This document shows, piece by piece, positions 52,072 through 61,170 of a DNA stretch of 64,000 bases. The stretch is from Candidatus Poribacteria bacterium (lineage in GTDB: Bacteria; Poribacteria; WGA-4E; GCA-2687025). A model generated the notes under the pieces. It did no database searches. It saw only the letters and a program-made list of their open reading frames with translations, and was not told the origin of the DNA. Both the position numbers and the translations under genes were made by a program. Numbering within the stretch: position 1 is the stretch's first letter; each line of letters opens with the position of its first letter. The DNA is taken from NCBI GenBank assembly GCA_026004875.1, contig BPJZ01000005.1, positions 1-64,000 of the forward strand. The letters run 5' to 3'.

Positions 52072-53492
52072 CGCCCACAGCTCCGGTCCGGACAACTCCC
52101 ACGCATCCCAGAGAACAGGGCCCTATGTCGAAACGGATTCACGTTGTCACGCTCGGGTGTCCCAAAAACACCGTTGATTCTGAGGAGATGATGGGGCTCC
52201 TTCGCGCACGGGGGCACCTTGTCGGCGACGCGCTGGAGGAGGCGGACGTCTACATTGTGAACACCTGCGCCTTTATCGACGCCGCCAAGGAGGAGTCGGT
52301 CGAGGCGATCCTAGAACTGGCCCAATTGAAAAGCGAGCATCCAGAGAAGCGACTGATCGTCGCCGGGTGCTTGGCTCAGCGCTACGCTCAAGAGCTGGCC
52401 CAGGAGCTGCCGGAGGTAGACGCCTTCGTTGGGACGAGCGAGTTTCGTCACATCGCCGACGTGGTGGACGCTGTCGTTGCGTCGCCTTCAGAGGGCGTTT
52501 CTGCAGCGCCCCGACCGCCGATCGTTCGCGTCTCTTCCCCAGCCTATCAGTACACTCAACCGCTGCCTCGCGTCGCCCTGACGCCCTGGCATTACGCCTA
52601 TCTGAAGATCGCCGAGGGGTGCGATCACAAGTGCACCTTCTGCGCGATTCCCTCCTTTCGAGGGCGCTACATCAGTCGTCCAATCGAAGTGTTGGAGCAG
52701 CAGGCACGGGCGTACGCCGCCGCCGGGGTTAAGGAGCTGATTCTCATCTCTCAGGACACCACCTGGTACGGACGGGACCGAAGCGGACGATGCCAACTGC
52801 CGGAGCTAATCCGTCGACTGGCTCGGATCGAAGGGATCGAGTGGATCCGCATGCTTTACCTCTACCCCTCGCTGATCGAGGAGCCGCTTTTAGAGGTCTT
52901 CGCCGAGGAGCCGAAGGTGGTCCCCTACTTGGACGTTCCGTTTCAGCACATTGACGAGACGGTGTTGCGTCGGATGGGCCGCGGCACGCGCGAGTCGTTT
53001 TTGCGGGAGCTGGTTCCGCGCCTGCGGGAGCAGATTCCCGGCCTGGCGCTGCGGACCTCGTTCATCGTCGGGTTTCCCGGAGAGACGGAGGCCGCGTTTG
53101 AGAAGCTGCTGGACTTTATTGTAGAATCTCAATTCGATCATCTGGGGGTGTTTCGCTACTCTCCGGAGGAGGGGACCCCTTCGGCAGAGTGGGCGGAACA
53201 GGTTCCCGACGCGATCAAGGAGCAGCGATTCTTTGAAGTGGTCGCCGTCCAGACGGAGCTTTCAAGAGAGCTCCGACGGCGATGGATCGGACGCGAGGTG
53301 CGCGTTTTGGTGGACGGAAAGGACCCAGAGACCGGCGTTGCCGTCGGTCGGATGGCCACCCAGGCCCCGGAGATTGACGACGTGGTCTACTTGGACCGCT
53401 CCGACGTCAAGGCTGGCGCCTTTGTCCGCGCCCGAATCGTCCAAGCAGAAGAGTTCGACCTGTTCGCTGAGGTGTTAGGAGACGAGTCGTAA
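52068..53492 (+). CDS. rimO: Ribosomal protein S12 (Asp88) methylthiotransferase
   Basis: The radical-SAM enzyme RimO adds a methylthio group to Asp of ribosomal protein S12. The N-terminal UPF0004 domain has VVTLGCPKNTVDSEEMM; the radical-SAM cysteines are CDHKCTFC followed by AIPSFRGRYISRP; the TRAM domain is at the end. These features separate it from MiaB. Two starts are possible: ATG 52068, coupled to lolA, or ATG 52125 directly before the conserved domain. Length with the first is 474 residues. Confidence 0.9.
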   Translation: MTPTAPVRTTPTHPREQGPMSKRIHVVTLGCPKNTVDSEEMMGLLRARGHLVGDALEEADVYIVNTCAFIDAAKEESVEAILELAQLKSEHPEKRLIVAGCLAQRYAQELAQELPEVDAFVGTSEFRHIADVVDAVVASPSEGVSAAPRPPIVRVSSPAYQYTQPLPRVALTPWHYAYLKIAEGCDHKCTFCAIPSFRGRYISRPIEVLEQQARAYAAAGVKELILISQDTTWYGRDRSGRCQLPELIRRLARIEGIEWIRMLYLYPSLIEEPLLEVFAEEPKVVPYLDVPFQHIDETVLRRMGRGTRESFLRELVPRLREQIPGLALRTSFIVGFPGETEAAFEKLLDFIVESQFDHLGVFRYSPEEGTPSAEWAEQVPDAIKEQRFFEVVAVQTELSRELRRRWIGREVRVLVDGKDPETGVAVGRMATQAPEIDDVVYLDRSDVKAGAFVRARIVQAEEFDLFAEVLGDES

Positions 53493-53494
53493 CC

Positions 53495-54139
53495 ATGTGG
53501 TACCACCTTCACCCTCGCCGGCTGGGGCTTGCCAATCTGTTGACCCTGTTGCGGATCGGTGTGATTCCGCTGTTCATGCTGGCGTACTTTTATGCTCATC
53601 GCCGGGCCGAGTTGGGCGAGACGGGCGCGGCGCGGTACTACTTCCTCGCCTTGGCGTTGTTTGGGCTGGCCTCACTGACCGATTACTTGGACGGGAAGGT
53701 AGCCCGCGCTCGGGGGGTAACCGAGCTCGGGAAGTTCCTTGACCCGGTTGCCGACAAGCTTCTGGTGCTCGCCACGCTCCTAGCCTTCAAGTACTGGGAC
53801 GGCCTGATCCCCATTTGGATGATCGCAGTCTTTGCCGGTCGGGAGGTGGTGGTAACGCTCGTCCGATCGCTGCTGGTGGCGCGAGGCGAGCGGGTGATCA
53901 GCGCTTCCATGTGGGGCAAGGTCAAGACGAACACTCAGATGTTCGCGCTGGTCGCGAGCTTCCTGCTGCTGATTCTCAACAGTGCGGCCGGCTATCCGAT
54001 CGAGTCGGTCCACTCAGGGCGGGGGCCGATCTTCTGGATGATGCTGATCCCGCTGGCGCTGACAGTCGCCTCAGGCGTGGAGTTCTTTTATTCGAACCGT
54101 GCCCGGCTGGGTCGGCTGACGATTCGTGGAAACGGCTAA
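53495..54139 (+). CDS. pgsA: CDP-diacylglycerol-glycerol-3-phosphate 3-phosphatidyltransferase
   Basis: This 214-residue membrane enzyme makes phosphatidylglycerol phosphate from CDP-diacylglycerol and glycerol 3-phosphate. The CDP-alcohol phosphotransferase motif with its Asp, Gly, Ala-Arg and two final Asp residues is visible from DYLDGKVAR to LDPVADK. About five membrane segments are seen. It begins 2 bases after the rimO stop, and its end overlaps the thpR frame, so it is part of the same operon. Confidence 0.9.
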   Translation: MWYHLHPRRLGLANLLTLLRIGVIPLFMLAYFYAHRRAELGETGAARYYFLALALFGLASLTDYLDGKVARARGVTELGKFLDPVADKLLVLATLLAFKYWDGLIPIWMIAVFAGREVVVTLVRSLLVARGERVISASMWGKVKTNTQMFALVASFLLLILNSAAGYPIESVHSGRGPIFWMMLIPLALTVASGVEFFYSNRARLGRLTIRGNG

Positions 54140-54749
54140 CAGACAGATGGGCTCTGGCGACGCTTCTTTGAAGCGACGGCTCTTTGTGGCGCTAATGTTC
54201 CCCCCCTCGGTTCAGGAGGAGATTGCGAAGCGCTGTGCGGAATGGGGCGAGCTGAAGCAGGCCTTCGGGGGGCGGTTCGCTCGAGAGTTCCACATCACCC
54301 TGAAGTTTCTTGGGGCGGTCTCTGAGGAGCAGATTGAAAGGCTCGATGAGGCCTTTCGGGCGGCGTTAGAAGGGATGGTCTCCTTTCCCGTTACCGCCGG
54401 GGAGCTGGGAGCGTTTCCTACGGCGAGCGTGGCCCGAGTGCTGTGGTGGGGAACGGCAGAAGGCACCGAACCGCTCCAAGAGGCGGCCCGACGGGTCGAG
54501 CGAGCGGCGGAGCCGTTCGGGTTCCCTCCGGAGGGACGGCCTTTTGTCCCCCACGTGACGCTGGCTCGCTTCCGCAGACCCGCGGCCCTGCGTCGCTGGA
54601 TCGAACAGAGAAACTGGGAGCTCCAAACAGGCTCCCGACAAGGGTTCTCCGAGTTTCAGGCTCTTGAATTTGCGCTGGTGGAAAGTCGGCTCCGACCGGA
54701 AGGGCCGTTGTACACCCCGTTAGCCACCTATCGGCTCGCGGCCGCCTGA
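54126..54749 (+). CDS. thpR: RNA 2',3'-cyclic phosphodiesterase
   Basis: The 207-residue protein belongs to the 2H phosphoesterase superfamily and is related to LigT/ThpR. Both catalytic motifs are present: His56 in HITLKFLG and His143 in HVTLARF. The start is GTG 54126 overlapping pgsA, or ATG 54147, which is equally credible. Members act on 2',3'-cyclic phosphate ends of RNA. It lies between pgsA and recA; a similar linkage to recA is common in other bacteria. Confidence 0.85.
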   Translation: METANRQMGSGDASLKRRLFVALMFPPSVQEEIAKRCAEWGELKQAFGGRFAREFHITLKFLGAVSEEQIERLDEAFRAALEGMVSFPVTAGELGAFPTASVARVLWWGTAEGTEPLQEAARRVERAAEPFGFPPEGRPFVPHVTLARFRRPAALRRWIEQRNWELQTGSRQGFSEFQALEFALVESRLRPEGPLYTPLATYRLAAA

Positions 54750-54778
54750 ACGACCCACGACGAAAGGAGATTGGAACG

Positions 54779-55954
54779 ATGGCAGCGCGCGCAGCAAAGA
54801 CCGCTCCCCCCGTCGAGCGGGAAACGGACGAGAAGGGACGAGAAAAGGCGATCGCTCTGGCCCTGGCCCAGATCGAAAAGAAGTTCGGTAAGGGCGCCGT
54901 GATGAGCCTGGGCGAGGACAACATCGAGCCGGTCGAGGTCATCCCGACCGGAGCCCTGGCGCTCGATCTCGCCTTAGGCGTCGGCGGGGTACCCCGAGGC
55001 CGGATCATCGAGGTCTACGGCGCGGAGGCCTCCGGAAAGACCACCCTCTGCCTCCACATCATCGCCGAAGCCCAAAAACGAGGGGGCGTCGCCGCCTTTA
55101 TCGACGCAGAACACGCCTTCGATCGGTTCTGGGCTAAGCGGATCGGCGTCAACCTGGATCGGCTGCTCTTCTCCCAACCAGACGACGCAGAGCAGGCCTT
55201 GGAGATCGTCGAGACGTTGGTCCGCAGCGGCGCGGTAGACGTGATCGTTATCGACTCCGTGGCAGCGCTGGCCCCCCGTGCCGAGCTCGCCGGAGAGATG
55301 GGCGACTCACACGTTGGACTGGTGGCCCGGTTAATGTCTCAGGCGCTCCGAAAGCTCACCGCGGTGATCGCCAAGTCCAAAACCTGTGTGATCTTCATCA
55401 ATCAGATTCGGGAGAAGATCGGCGTCGTCTTCGGAAACCCGGAGACCACCCCCGGCGGACGGGCCTTGAAGTTCGCCGCCTCCGTGCGGATGGAGGTCCG
55501 TCGAGGCGAGCCGGTCAAGGTCGGAAACGAGGTGATCGGCTACCGCACCCGGGTTCGGATCACCAAGAACAAGGTGGCTCCGCCTTATACCCAGGCCGAA
55601 TTTGACATGGAGTTCTCTCAGGGCATCTCCCGGGAAGGGAGCATCCTCGACGTGGCCACCGATTATGGGATCGTCGAGAAGTCGGGCGCCTGGTTCTCCT
55701 ACGGCGAGATTCGACTGGGTCAAGGGCGCGAGAACGCAAAGCAGTTCCTCCGTGACCACCCCGAGGTGGCCGAAGAGATCGAGCAGAAGGTCCGAGAGCT
55801 GGTGACCGCTTCGCTCTACACCGATCGAGCCGAGGCCGCCACCGGCCCGAAGCCGACCGCAGTGGAGGAAGACGAAACGATCCATGCCGATGAGCTGGAA
55901 GCGGCGATTCAGGAGGAGCCGATCGTCGAGGAGCTGGACGATCCGGCCAAGTGA
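54779..55954 (+). CDS. recA: Recombinase A
   Basis: The 391-residue RecA drives strand exchange and the SOS response. The Walker A region reads GAEASGKTT instead of the usual GPESSGKTT, and DAEHAFD replaces DAEHALD. Otherwise the core is normal: [27 protein letters not shown] and the C-terminal domain with [16 protein letters not shown]. The last about 40 residues are acidic and variable, as in other RecA proteins. It starts at ATG 54779 after AAAGGAG. The next gene starts inside its 3' end. Confidence 0.95.
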   Translation: MAARAAKTAPPVERETDEKGREKAIALALAQIEKKFGKGAVMSLGEDNIEPVEVIPTGALALDLALGVGGVPRGRIIEVYGAEASGKTTLCLHIIAEAQKRGGVAAFIDAEHAFDRFWAKRIGVNLDRLLFSQPDDAEQALEIVETLVRSGAVDVIVIDSVAALAPRAELAGEMGDSHVGLVARLMSQALRKLTAVIAKSKTCVIFINQIREKIGVVFGNPETTPGGRALKFAASVRMEVRRGEPVKVGNEVIGYRTRVRITKNKVAPPYTQAEFDMEFSQGISREGSILDVATDYGIVEKSGAWFSYGEIRLGQGRENAKQFLRDHPEVAEEIEQKVRELVTASLYTDRAEAATGPKPTAVEEDETIHADELEAAIQEEPIVEELDDPAK

Positions 55955-56975
55955 ACCGCGCTCACAAGCTGCCCTTCGCTGGGCCGCGCTGGGGGTCGTC
56001 TTGGTGCTGTTGGCCTCCGGTTGTCTCCCCCCGACGGCCGGAACGGCACGAGTCCGCTCGCGGCGCGCCATTAAACAGACCTACACCGTTCCACGGGTCT
56101 CCATCGAGGTGGGGCCAGAAGCGATGAGCTTTCGGAGCCCGCACTTCCTCTTGCAGTTTGAAGATGAGATCGTCACCGTTCGCGACTTCGAGACGCTCGA
56201 CGGACGCGAGTCGCGCGGCCGCGGAGCGCTCCTGTACTTCGAATCGCAGTATGAGTTTTTGACCCAAGTGCTCGGCGTAGAACCGCTGGGGCCGATTCGG
56301 GTGGTCGTAGCCCCTCGAGTTCGAGTCGGTTCTGAGGGCCGAGCGAGCGAGCACGACGCCTACGCCCAGACCCACTTCCAGCGTCTGAACGGCGGCGTTG
56401 CCGTCAGCACGACGCTGTACTTTGGGATTCAGGCCTTCTCCTCTCCGGGGGTTCGGGCCCATGAGATGTTTCACGCGTTCGCGGGACCGTACGGGCTGCC
56501 CCCCTGGCTGGACGAAGGGCTGGCCGTCCTCGTCGAGGCGGAGTTGATCGGAGGTGCCGGCTGGGCCAAGACGAACAAGGACCTGACGCCTATCGGACAG
56601 GACCCGGAGGGCTATAACCTGATCCAGACTTGGCGCCAGGCGGGCTCCTCGCTCCCCTTCCGAGACATTGCGACCTACTCCTACGCCTATTCGATCGTCT
56701 CGGCGCTGCGAGAGCAGAACGGGGATCAATTCTTCCCCGACTTCTTCCGCTTACTTCGACAGGAGATCGCCCGGCGAGGGCTCCACTCCTATACCGATGA
56801 GGAGATCGTCGCGCTGATGAGCGCGGCGGCCGGTCGGGACTTGCTACCCTTCTTTCGGGACGTGCTGCGCTTCCGGCTGGACGCGGAGAGGGTCCGAGCC
56901 TACCTTGAGGAGCTGCGCGGACAGGCGCATCAGGAGGTCGCCCCACGGATTCCAATGAGCGGCCTGCGACCCTGA
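55884..56975 (+). CDS. Lipoprotein gluzincin metallopeptidase (HExxH)
   Basis: The protein has an Arg-rich start, a hydrophobic segment and a lipobox (LLASGC), so it is probably a lipoprotein. The zinc motif HEMFH with a downstream Glu in WLDEGLAV marks a gluzincin-type peptidase similar to the peptidase MA-like family. The C-terminal part is helical. The start is uncertain: ATG 55884 lies 71 bases inside recA and gives 363 residues, and no later ATG, GTG or TTG is in frame before the lipobox region. Substrate unknown. Confidence 0.75.
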   Translation: MPMSWKRRFRRSRSSRSWTIRPSEPRSQAALRWAALGVVLVLLASGCLPPTAGTARVRSRRAIKQTYTVPRVSIEVGPEAMSFRSPHFLLQFEDEIVTVRDFETLDGRESRGRGALLYFESQYEFLTQVLGVEPLGPIRVVVAPRVRVGSEGRASEHDAYAQTHFQRLNGGVAVSTTLYFGIQAFSSPGVRAHEMFHAFAGPYGLPPWLDEGLAVLVEAELIGGAGWAKTNKDLTPIGQDPEGYNLIQTWRQAGSSLPFRDIATYSYAYSIVSALREQNGDQFFPDFFRLLRQEIARRGLHSYTDEEIVALMSAAAGRDLLPFFRDVLRFRLDAERVRAYLEELRGQAHQEVAPRIPMSGLRP

Positions 56976-57015
56976 GGCCCTCCGCGCGAGTACACCAGGA
57001 AGGACGAGAAGGACG

Positions 57016-57885
57016 ATGCGATTTGGAAGCACGGTGCCGTTGGCCTCGTTTGTTCCCCCGACCTCCGGCGCTGGCCAGTTGAGCGCTGGGGAGCGGTACG
57101 AGCAGTCGGTAGCTCAGGTGCCCCGCGCGTTGGAGGCGCTGATCGCCGCCGGGTGCGAATTTGCAGAGTTCGGCGTCGGGATGACCGCTCCGGAGTTGCC
57201 CGAGTCGGCCTTTGAGGGCTTCCGGCGGGCGGTGGAGGCCTCCGGCCTGCGGGCCGAATGCTTCAACAGCTACATTCCTCCGCGCCTGAAGCTGGTCGGC
57301 CCCAACCGCGATTGGAAAGCGATCCAACAGTACGTTGCCGTCTCGGCCGAGCGGATGGCTAGCCTGGGCGGCGAAGTGGTGGTCTTTGGTAGCGGCGGCG
57401 CTCGAAGCGTCCCGGAGGGGTACCCTCGCCAGAAGGCCGAAGCAGAACTGATCGAGTTCCTCCAGATGGCCGGCGAGCACGCTCAGCGGTTCGGTCTTCA
57501 GATCGCCGTGGAACCCCTGAACCGACGCGAGTCGAACATCCTCAACACGATCGCTGAAGCGCTAGCCCTCGTCGAACGGGTGGCCCATCCCCACGTGGGA
57601 GTCCTAGCCGACTTCTATCACCTCGACGAGGAGGGCGAACCGTTCGAGCACATCGCTCAAGCCGGCGAGCGACTGTTTCACGTTCACGTCGCCGATACCG
57701 GTCGGCTCTATCCAGGCAGCGGAAGCTACGATTACCCGAGCTTTTACGCAGCGCTCCAGGACGCTGGATACGACCGACGAATTTCGATCGAATGCAACTG
57801 GCACAACTTCGCTGAGGAGGTAGGACCCGCGATGCGATTCCTTCGCGAGTCCTACCGGGCTTTCTTGGAGTCCCAAGGCTCCTAG
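57016..57885 (+). CDS. Sugar phosphate isomerase/epimerase (xylose-isomerase-like TIM barrel)
   Basis: The 289-residue protein matches the xylose-isomerase-like TIM barrel family: AEFGVGMTAPELP near the start, IAVEPLNRRESNILNT in the middle, VLADFYHLDEEGEP, FHVHVADTGR and ISIECNW at the end. These give the metal-binding Glu, Asp, His and Glu residues. Such enzymes epimerise keto-sugars or inosose-type compounds. The TAG stop overlaps the stop of the convergent ZIP gene (CTAG at 57882-57885). Confidence 0.85.
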   Translation: MRFGSTVPLASFVPPTSGAGQLSAGERYEQSVAQVPRALEALIAAGCEFAEFGVGMTAPELPESAFEGFRRAVEASGLRAECFNSYIPPRLKLVGPNRDWKAIQQYVAVSAERMASLGGEVVVFGSGGARSVPEGYPRQKAEAELIEFLQMAGEHAQRFGLQIAVEPLNRRESNILNTIAEALALVERVAHPHVGVLADFYHLDEEGEPFEHIAQAGERLFHVHVADTGRLYPGSGSYDYPSFYAALQDAGYDRRISIECNWHNFAEEVGPAMRFLRESYRAFLESQGS

Positions 57886-58679
57886 CCAAGCGTCACGTCG
57901 AGGTAGAGCATCACAATTGCACCGATCATCATTCCAAGCGTCGCGAGCCGCTCGTTACCCTTCCGGTGCGTCTCTGGGATGATCTCGTCCCCGATGACGT
58001 AGAGCATCGCTCCAGCGGCAAAACCCATCGCATAGGGAAGGATCGGCGCCGCGACAGTAACCGCCCAGGCCCCAAAAAGCGCCAGAGGAATCTCAACCAA
58101 GCCGGCCCGAATCCCGGTAAAGGCCGCGTAAAACGACTTACCCATCCCCGCGTTTAGCGCCGAAACGGAGACGGCCAGCCCCTCCGGGATATTCTGAATC
58201 CCGATCGCCAGCATCAGCGCCAACGCGTTCCCCATGTCTCCAGAGCCAAACCCAACCCCAACAGCCAGACCCTCCGGCATGTTGTGGAGCGTGATCGCAA
58301 TGATGAACAGCCAAACCGCCCGAAGCCGGCTATTGAGGATTCCCTCACGGCCAATCCCCCGCAGGTGAAGATGAGGAAGCCAGTAGTCCCCTTGATCAAG
58401 CAGGATGATCCCCAACACCATCCCGATGATCACCGGCCAGATTCCCCCGTACTCGATCCCCGGAAGGATCAGACTGGTGAAGCTGGCCGTCATCATCACC
58501 CCGGCAGCAAAGCCAAGCGAGCCGTCAAGAAACCGCTCCGAGGGGTTTCTCCAGACCAGAATGGCCAACGCCCCCAGCATGTTCAACGTCGCGATCACCA
58601 ATCCCCCTATCAGCCCCAACCAAACGGGATGGGAGCCGAAGGTTCCCGTGAAGAAATGCTCTAACCACGTCCCGTTCAT
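57882..58679 (-). CDS. ZIP family divalent metal transporter
   Basis: The 265-residue membrane protein has eight hydrophobic segments. The transport motifs on segments IV and V are LHNMPEGLAVGVGFG and IQNIPEGLAVSVSAL, with the metal-binding His, Asn and Glu residues. It imports or exports zinc, iron or manganese; ZIP proteins of this group (ZupT/GufA type) are usually importers. The unusual strength of the upstream promoter and the operator palindromes suggest metal-dependent control by a DtxR/MntR-type repressor. Confidence 0.9.
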   Translation of the reverse strand: MNGTWLEHFFTGTFGSHPVWLGLIGGLVIATLNMLGALAILVWRNPSERFLDGSLGFAAGVMMTASFTSLILPGIEYGGIWPVIIGMVLGIILLDQGDYWLPHLHLRGIGREGILNSRLRAVWLFIIAITLHNMPEGLAVGVGFGSGDMGNALALMLAIGIQNIPEGLAVSVSALNAGMGKSFYAAFTGIRAGLVEIPLALFGAWAVTVAAPILPYAMGFAAGAMLYVIGDEIIPETHRKGNERLATLGMMIGAIVMLYLDVTLG

Positions 58680-58737
58680 CCTTGTGCCCTTTCTTCCGAC
58701 CCTCGTTGCGGACCGACCTGTCCGTCCCGCGGTGATT

Positions 58738-58767
58738 TTTAGCCCAAGCTAAATTAGCCTAGACTAA
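58738..58767. promoter_or_regulatory. Double palindromic operator upstream of the ZIP transporter
   Basis: Two adjacent palindromes: TTTAGC-CCAA-GCTAAA (58738-58753, perfect 6-bp arms) and TTAG-CCTAGA-CTAA (58754-58767, 4-bp arms). The shape, TTAG and CTAA around a GC-containing core, resembles DtxR/MntR-type metal repressor boxes. They begin at the -10 element and cover the transcription start, so a bound repressor should block transcription. Confidence 0.7.
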
Positions 58768-58795
58768 ATATACCGCTGTGGCGACGGCCTGTCAA
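58767..58795 (-). promoter_or_regulatory. Consensus promoter of the ZIP transporter
   Basis: On the minus strand TTGACA (58790-58795) and TATATT (58767-58772) are separated by 17 bases, immediately followed by the operator palindromes. Confidence 0.8.
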
Positions 58796-58909
58796 CACCA
58801 AAAGGTCGAACTGGAGGAGGGAGACTTATCCTCCCTGGAGTCGTCCTGTGAGCGGTGGGCTTCGCATGGTTCCGATCCTTTTTGGCCTTGAGCCTTCAAA
58901 GCCGCTCGA

Positions 58910-58938
58910 TTGACCGGACCCATCGGTTAGTCTAGCAT
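58910..58938 (+). promoter_or_regulatory. Promoter of the btpA gene, predicting a leaderless transcript
   Basis: TTGACC (58910-58915) and TAGCAT (58933-58938) are spaced by 17 bases. The ATG at 58946 begins 8 bases after the -10, at the expected start of transcription, and no Shine-Dalgarno sequence is present. Confidence 0.6.
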
Positions 58939-58945
58939 CTACGGC

Positions 58946-59797
58946 ATGAATTACTGGCCGTTCTCGGGAGAAGTCAAGCCGATTATCGGCGTGGTGCACC
59001 TCAAGCCGCTTCCGGGCAGCCCGCGCTGGGACGGCGACTGGACGGGGCTTTTAAGCGCGGCGGTCCGGGACGCTCAGGCGATGGTCGCTAAGGGAATAGA
59101 CGGACTGATCGTGGAGAACTTCGGGGACGTCCCCTTTTACGGGGATTCTGTGCCCCCCATCACGATTGCGGCGATGACGCGAGTGGTCCTAGCCGTTCGG
59201 GAACGGATCGGACCGACGATCCCGATTGGGATCAACGTTCTCCGGAACGACGCCTTAGCCGCGCTTTCGATCGCTGCGGCGACGGGGGCGCAGTTCATCC
59301 GGGTCAACGTCCACGTTGGTGCGATGGTCACCGACCAAGGGGTTCTCAGCGGTCGGGCGGCGGAGACGCTCCGCGAACGGGCGCGATTAGGGACTCCCGT
59401 TGCGATCTTTGCCGACGTGCTGGTGAAGCACGCCTCTCCGCTGGGGGCAGGGGTCCGCCTCCTCGAGGCGGCGGAGGAGACCGCCTTCCGAGGGTTGGCC
59501 GACGCACTCATCTTCACCGGCACCGCCACGGGAAGGCCAGCCCCCCTTGACGAGGTGCGCCAAGTCCGAGACCACCTCCGAGGCGAGGTTCCAATCCTAG
59601 TCGGCAGCGGTGTAGTTGCCCAGACGATCGCCGAAACGCTCACGGTAGCCGACGGCGTGATCGTCGGGACCGCGCTCAAGCGAGGAGGCCGCACCGCCGC
59701 CGCGGTGGACCCGGAGCGAGTGCGAGAGCTGATCGCCCAGGCCGAGCCGTTCCGGCGTCGTCAGGGACCCAACACGAAGAGAGGGATTGAGCGATGA
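58946..59797 (+). CDS. BtpA/SgcQ family TIM-barrel protein
   Basis: The 283-residue protein matches the BtpA family from its start (IIGVVHLKPLPGSP) through GLIVENFGDVPFY, IPIGINVLRNDALAALSIA and the C-terminal phosphate-binding strands VLVGSGVVAQT and GVIVGTALKRGG. BtpA was named for a role in photosystem I biogenesis in cyanobacteria, and SgcQ for a putative nucleoside/sugar pathway in E. coli; the biochemical role is unclear. It overlaps pepP by 4 bases (ATGA) and may be read from a leaderless mRNA. Confidence 0.85.
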   Translation: MNYWPFSGEVKPIIGVVHLKPLPGSPRWDGDWTGLLSAAVRDAQAMVAKGIDGLIVENFGDVPFYGDSVPPITIAAMTRVVLAVRERIGPTIPIGINVLRNDALAALSIAAATGAQFIRVNVHVGAMVTDQGVLSGRAAETLRERARLGTPVAIFADVLVKHASPLGAGVRLLEAAEETAFRGLADALIFTGTATGRPAPLDEVRQVRDHLRGEVPILVGSGVVAQTIAETLTVADGVIVGTALKRGGRTAAAVDPERVRELIAQAEPFRRRQGPNTKRGIER

Positions 59798-61137
59798 ACC
59801 GCGTTGAGGAGAAGAGCGGACCGGTTCTTGGTCCAGAGTTCTTCGCCAAGCGAAGGGAGACGCTCTTTGAAGCGATCGGGGAGGGCTCCATCGCCGTGGT
59901 GGCAGCAGCCCCGCCGTCGGGGAACTACGCGCGGTTCCGGCAGGACAGGGCCTTCTACTACCTGACCGGCTTTCCGGAGCCGTCCGCGGTGGCGGTCTTT
60001 CGGCGGGTGGAGTCGTCGCGGGAGTACGTCTTGTTTGTGCCGCCGCGCGACCCGGATCGAGAGCGCTGGGACGGCCTCCGAGCCGGAACTGAGGGGGCCC
60101 AAGAGCGCTACGGAGCCGACCGCGCCTTCTCGTTAGAGGAATTGGACCACGAGCTTCCCCGGCTGTTTGAGGGGACCTCACGGGCCTATCTGCTCCCCGA
60201 CTTCGAGTCGGAGAGCGGGCGGCGGCTCTATCGGGCCTATCGGCAGGCAGCGGTCTCCAACCGCCGGGTCGGCCACGGAGCCTACGAGCTGCGGGACCTC
60301 GGCTATCTCCTGGCCCTGATGCGGGTTCGGAAGCAACCGGAGGAGATCGCCATGATCCGGCACGCAGCAACGATCACCCGCGAGGCCTACCTGGAGGCGA
60401 TCGCAGCCATCCGTCCCGGCGCGTATGAATACCAGATCGAAGCGATCCTGAACGCCGGGTTCCGGAAGCGTGGCGGCGACGGTCCGGCCTACACGACGAT
60501 CGTAGGCGGCGGAGAGAACGCAACGATCCTTCACTACGTTGAGAACTCGCAACCGCTGCGCGACGGCGAGCTGCTCCTCATTGACGCGGCGGCTTCCTAC
60601 GGTTGTTACGCAGCAGACGTGACCCGCACCTATCCGATCAACGGCCGGTTCACCGAGCCCCAGCGGAGGGTCTACGAAACGGTTCTAAGCGTCCAGAAGA
60701 CGGTCCTGGCCGCTGTGCGTCCGGGGGTCTCCATCCGGGAGCTGCACCGGATCGCAGCCGTTGAGTTTATTCAAGCGATGCAGCGGTTTGGGTGGCTCAG
60801 CCCCGACGAACCGCCGGAGAAGCTGTTTGAGCAGGAAGCCCACAAAAAGTGCTTCATGCACGGCATCGGCCACTACCTTGGCCTGGACGTGCACGACGTT
60901 GGCCCTACCGAAGTGGACGGAAAGCCCTATCCGCTCGAACCGGGAATGGTCCTCACTATCGAGCCCGGATGGTACATCTCTTCGGGCACGGAAGGGGTGC
61001 CGGAAGCGTTCTGGGGGATCGGCGTTCGGATTGAAGACGACGTGCTAGTCACCGAGACGGGCGGCGAGGTGCTGACCCCCGGCATTCCCAAAGAGATCGA
61101 GGAAATCGAGGCGCTGATGGGGAACCGCTCGGTCTAA
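59794..61137 (+). CDS. pepP: Xaa-Pro aminopeptidase (aminopeptidase P)
   Basis: The 447-residue M24 peptidase removes N-terminal residues before proline. The N-terminal domain has FRQDRAFYYLTGFPEPSAV, and the pita-bread catalytic domain carries the metal ligands: Asp in LLIDAAASYGCYAADVTRTY, His in HGIGHYLGLDVHD, and Glu residues in TIEPGWYI and VRIEDDVLVTE. Length and order match PepP of the PepP/AMPP type. Translation is probably coupled to btpA. Confidence 0.9.
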   Translation: MNRVEEKSGPVLGPEFFAKRRETLFEAIGEGSIAVVAAAPPSGNYARFRQDRAFYYLTGFPEPSAVAVFRRVESSREYVLFVPPRDPDRERWDGLRAGTEGAQERYGADRAFSLEELDHELPRLFEGTSRAYLLPDFESESGRRLYRAYRQAAVSNRRVGHGAYELRDLGYLLALMRVRKQPEEIAMIRHAATITREAYLEAIAAIRPGAYEYQIEAILNAGFRKRGGDGPAYTTIVGGGENATILHYVENSQPLRDGELLLIDAAASYGCYAADVTRTYPINGRFTEPQRRVYETVLSVQKTVLAAVRPGVSIRELHRIAAVEFIQAMQRFGWLSPDEPPEKLFEQEAHKKCFMHGIGHYLGLDVHDVGPTEVDGKPYPLEPGMVLTIEPGWYISSGTEGVPEAFWGIGVRIEDDVLVTETGGEVLTPGIPKEIEEIEALMGNRSV

Positions 61138-61170
61138 GGCCCGACTTTCGCCCCTTCAACCTCCGTCCCT

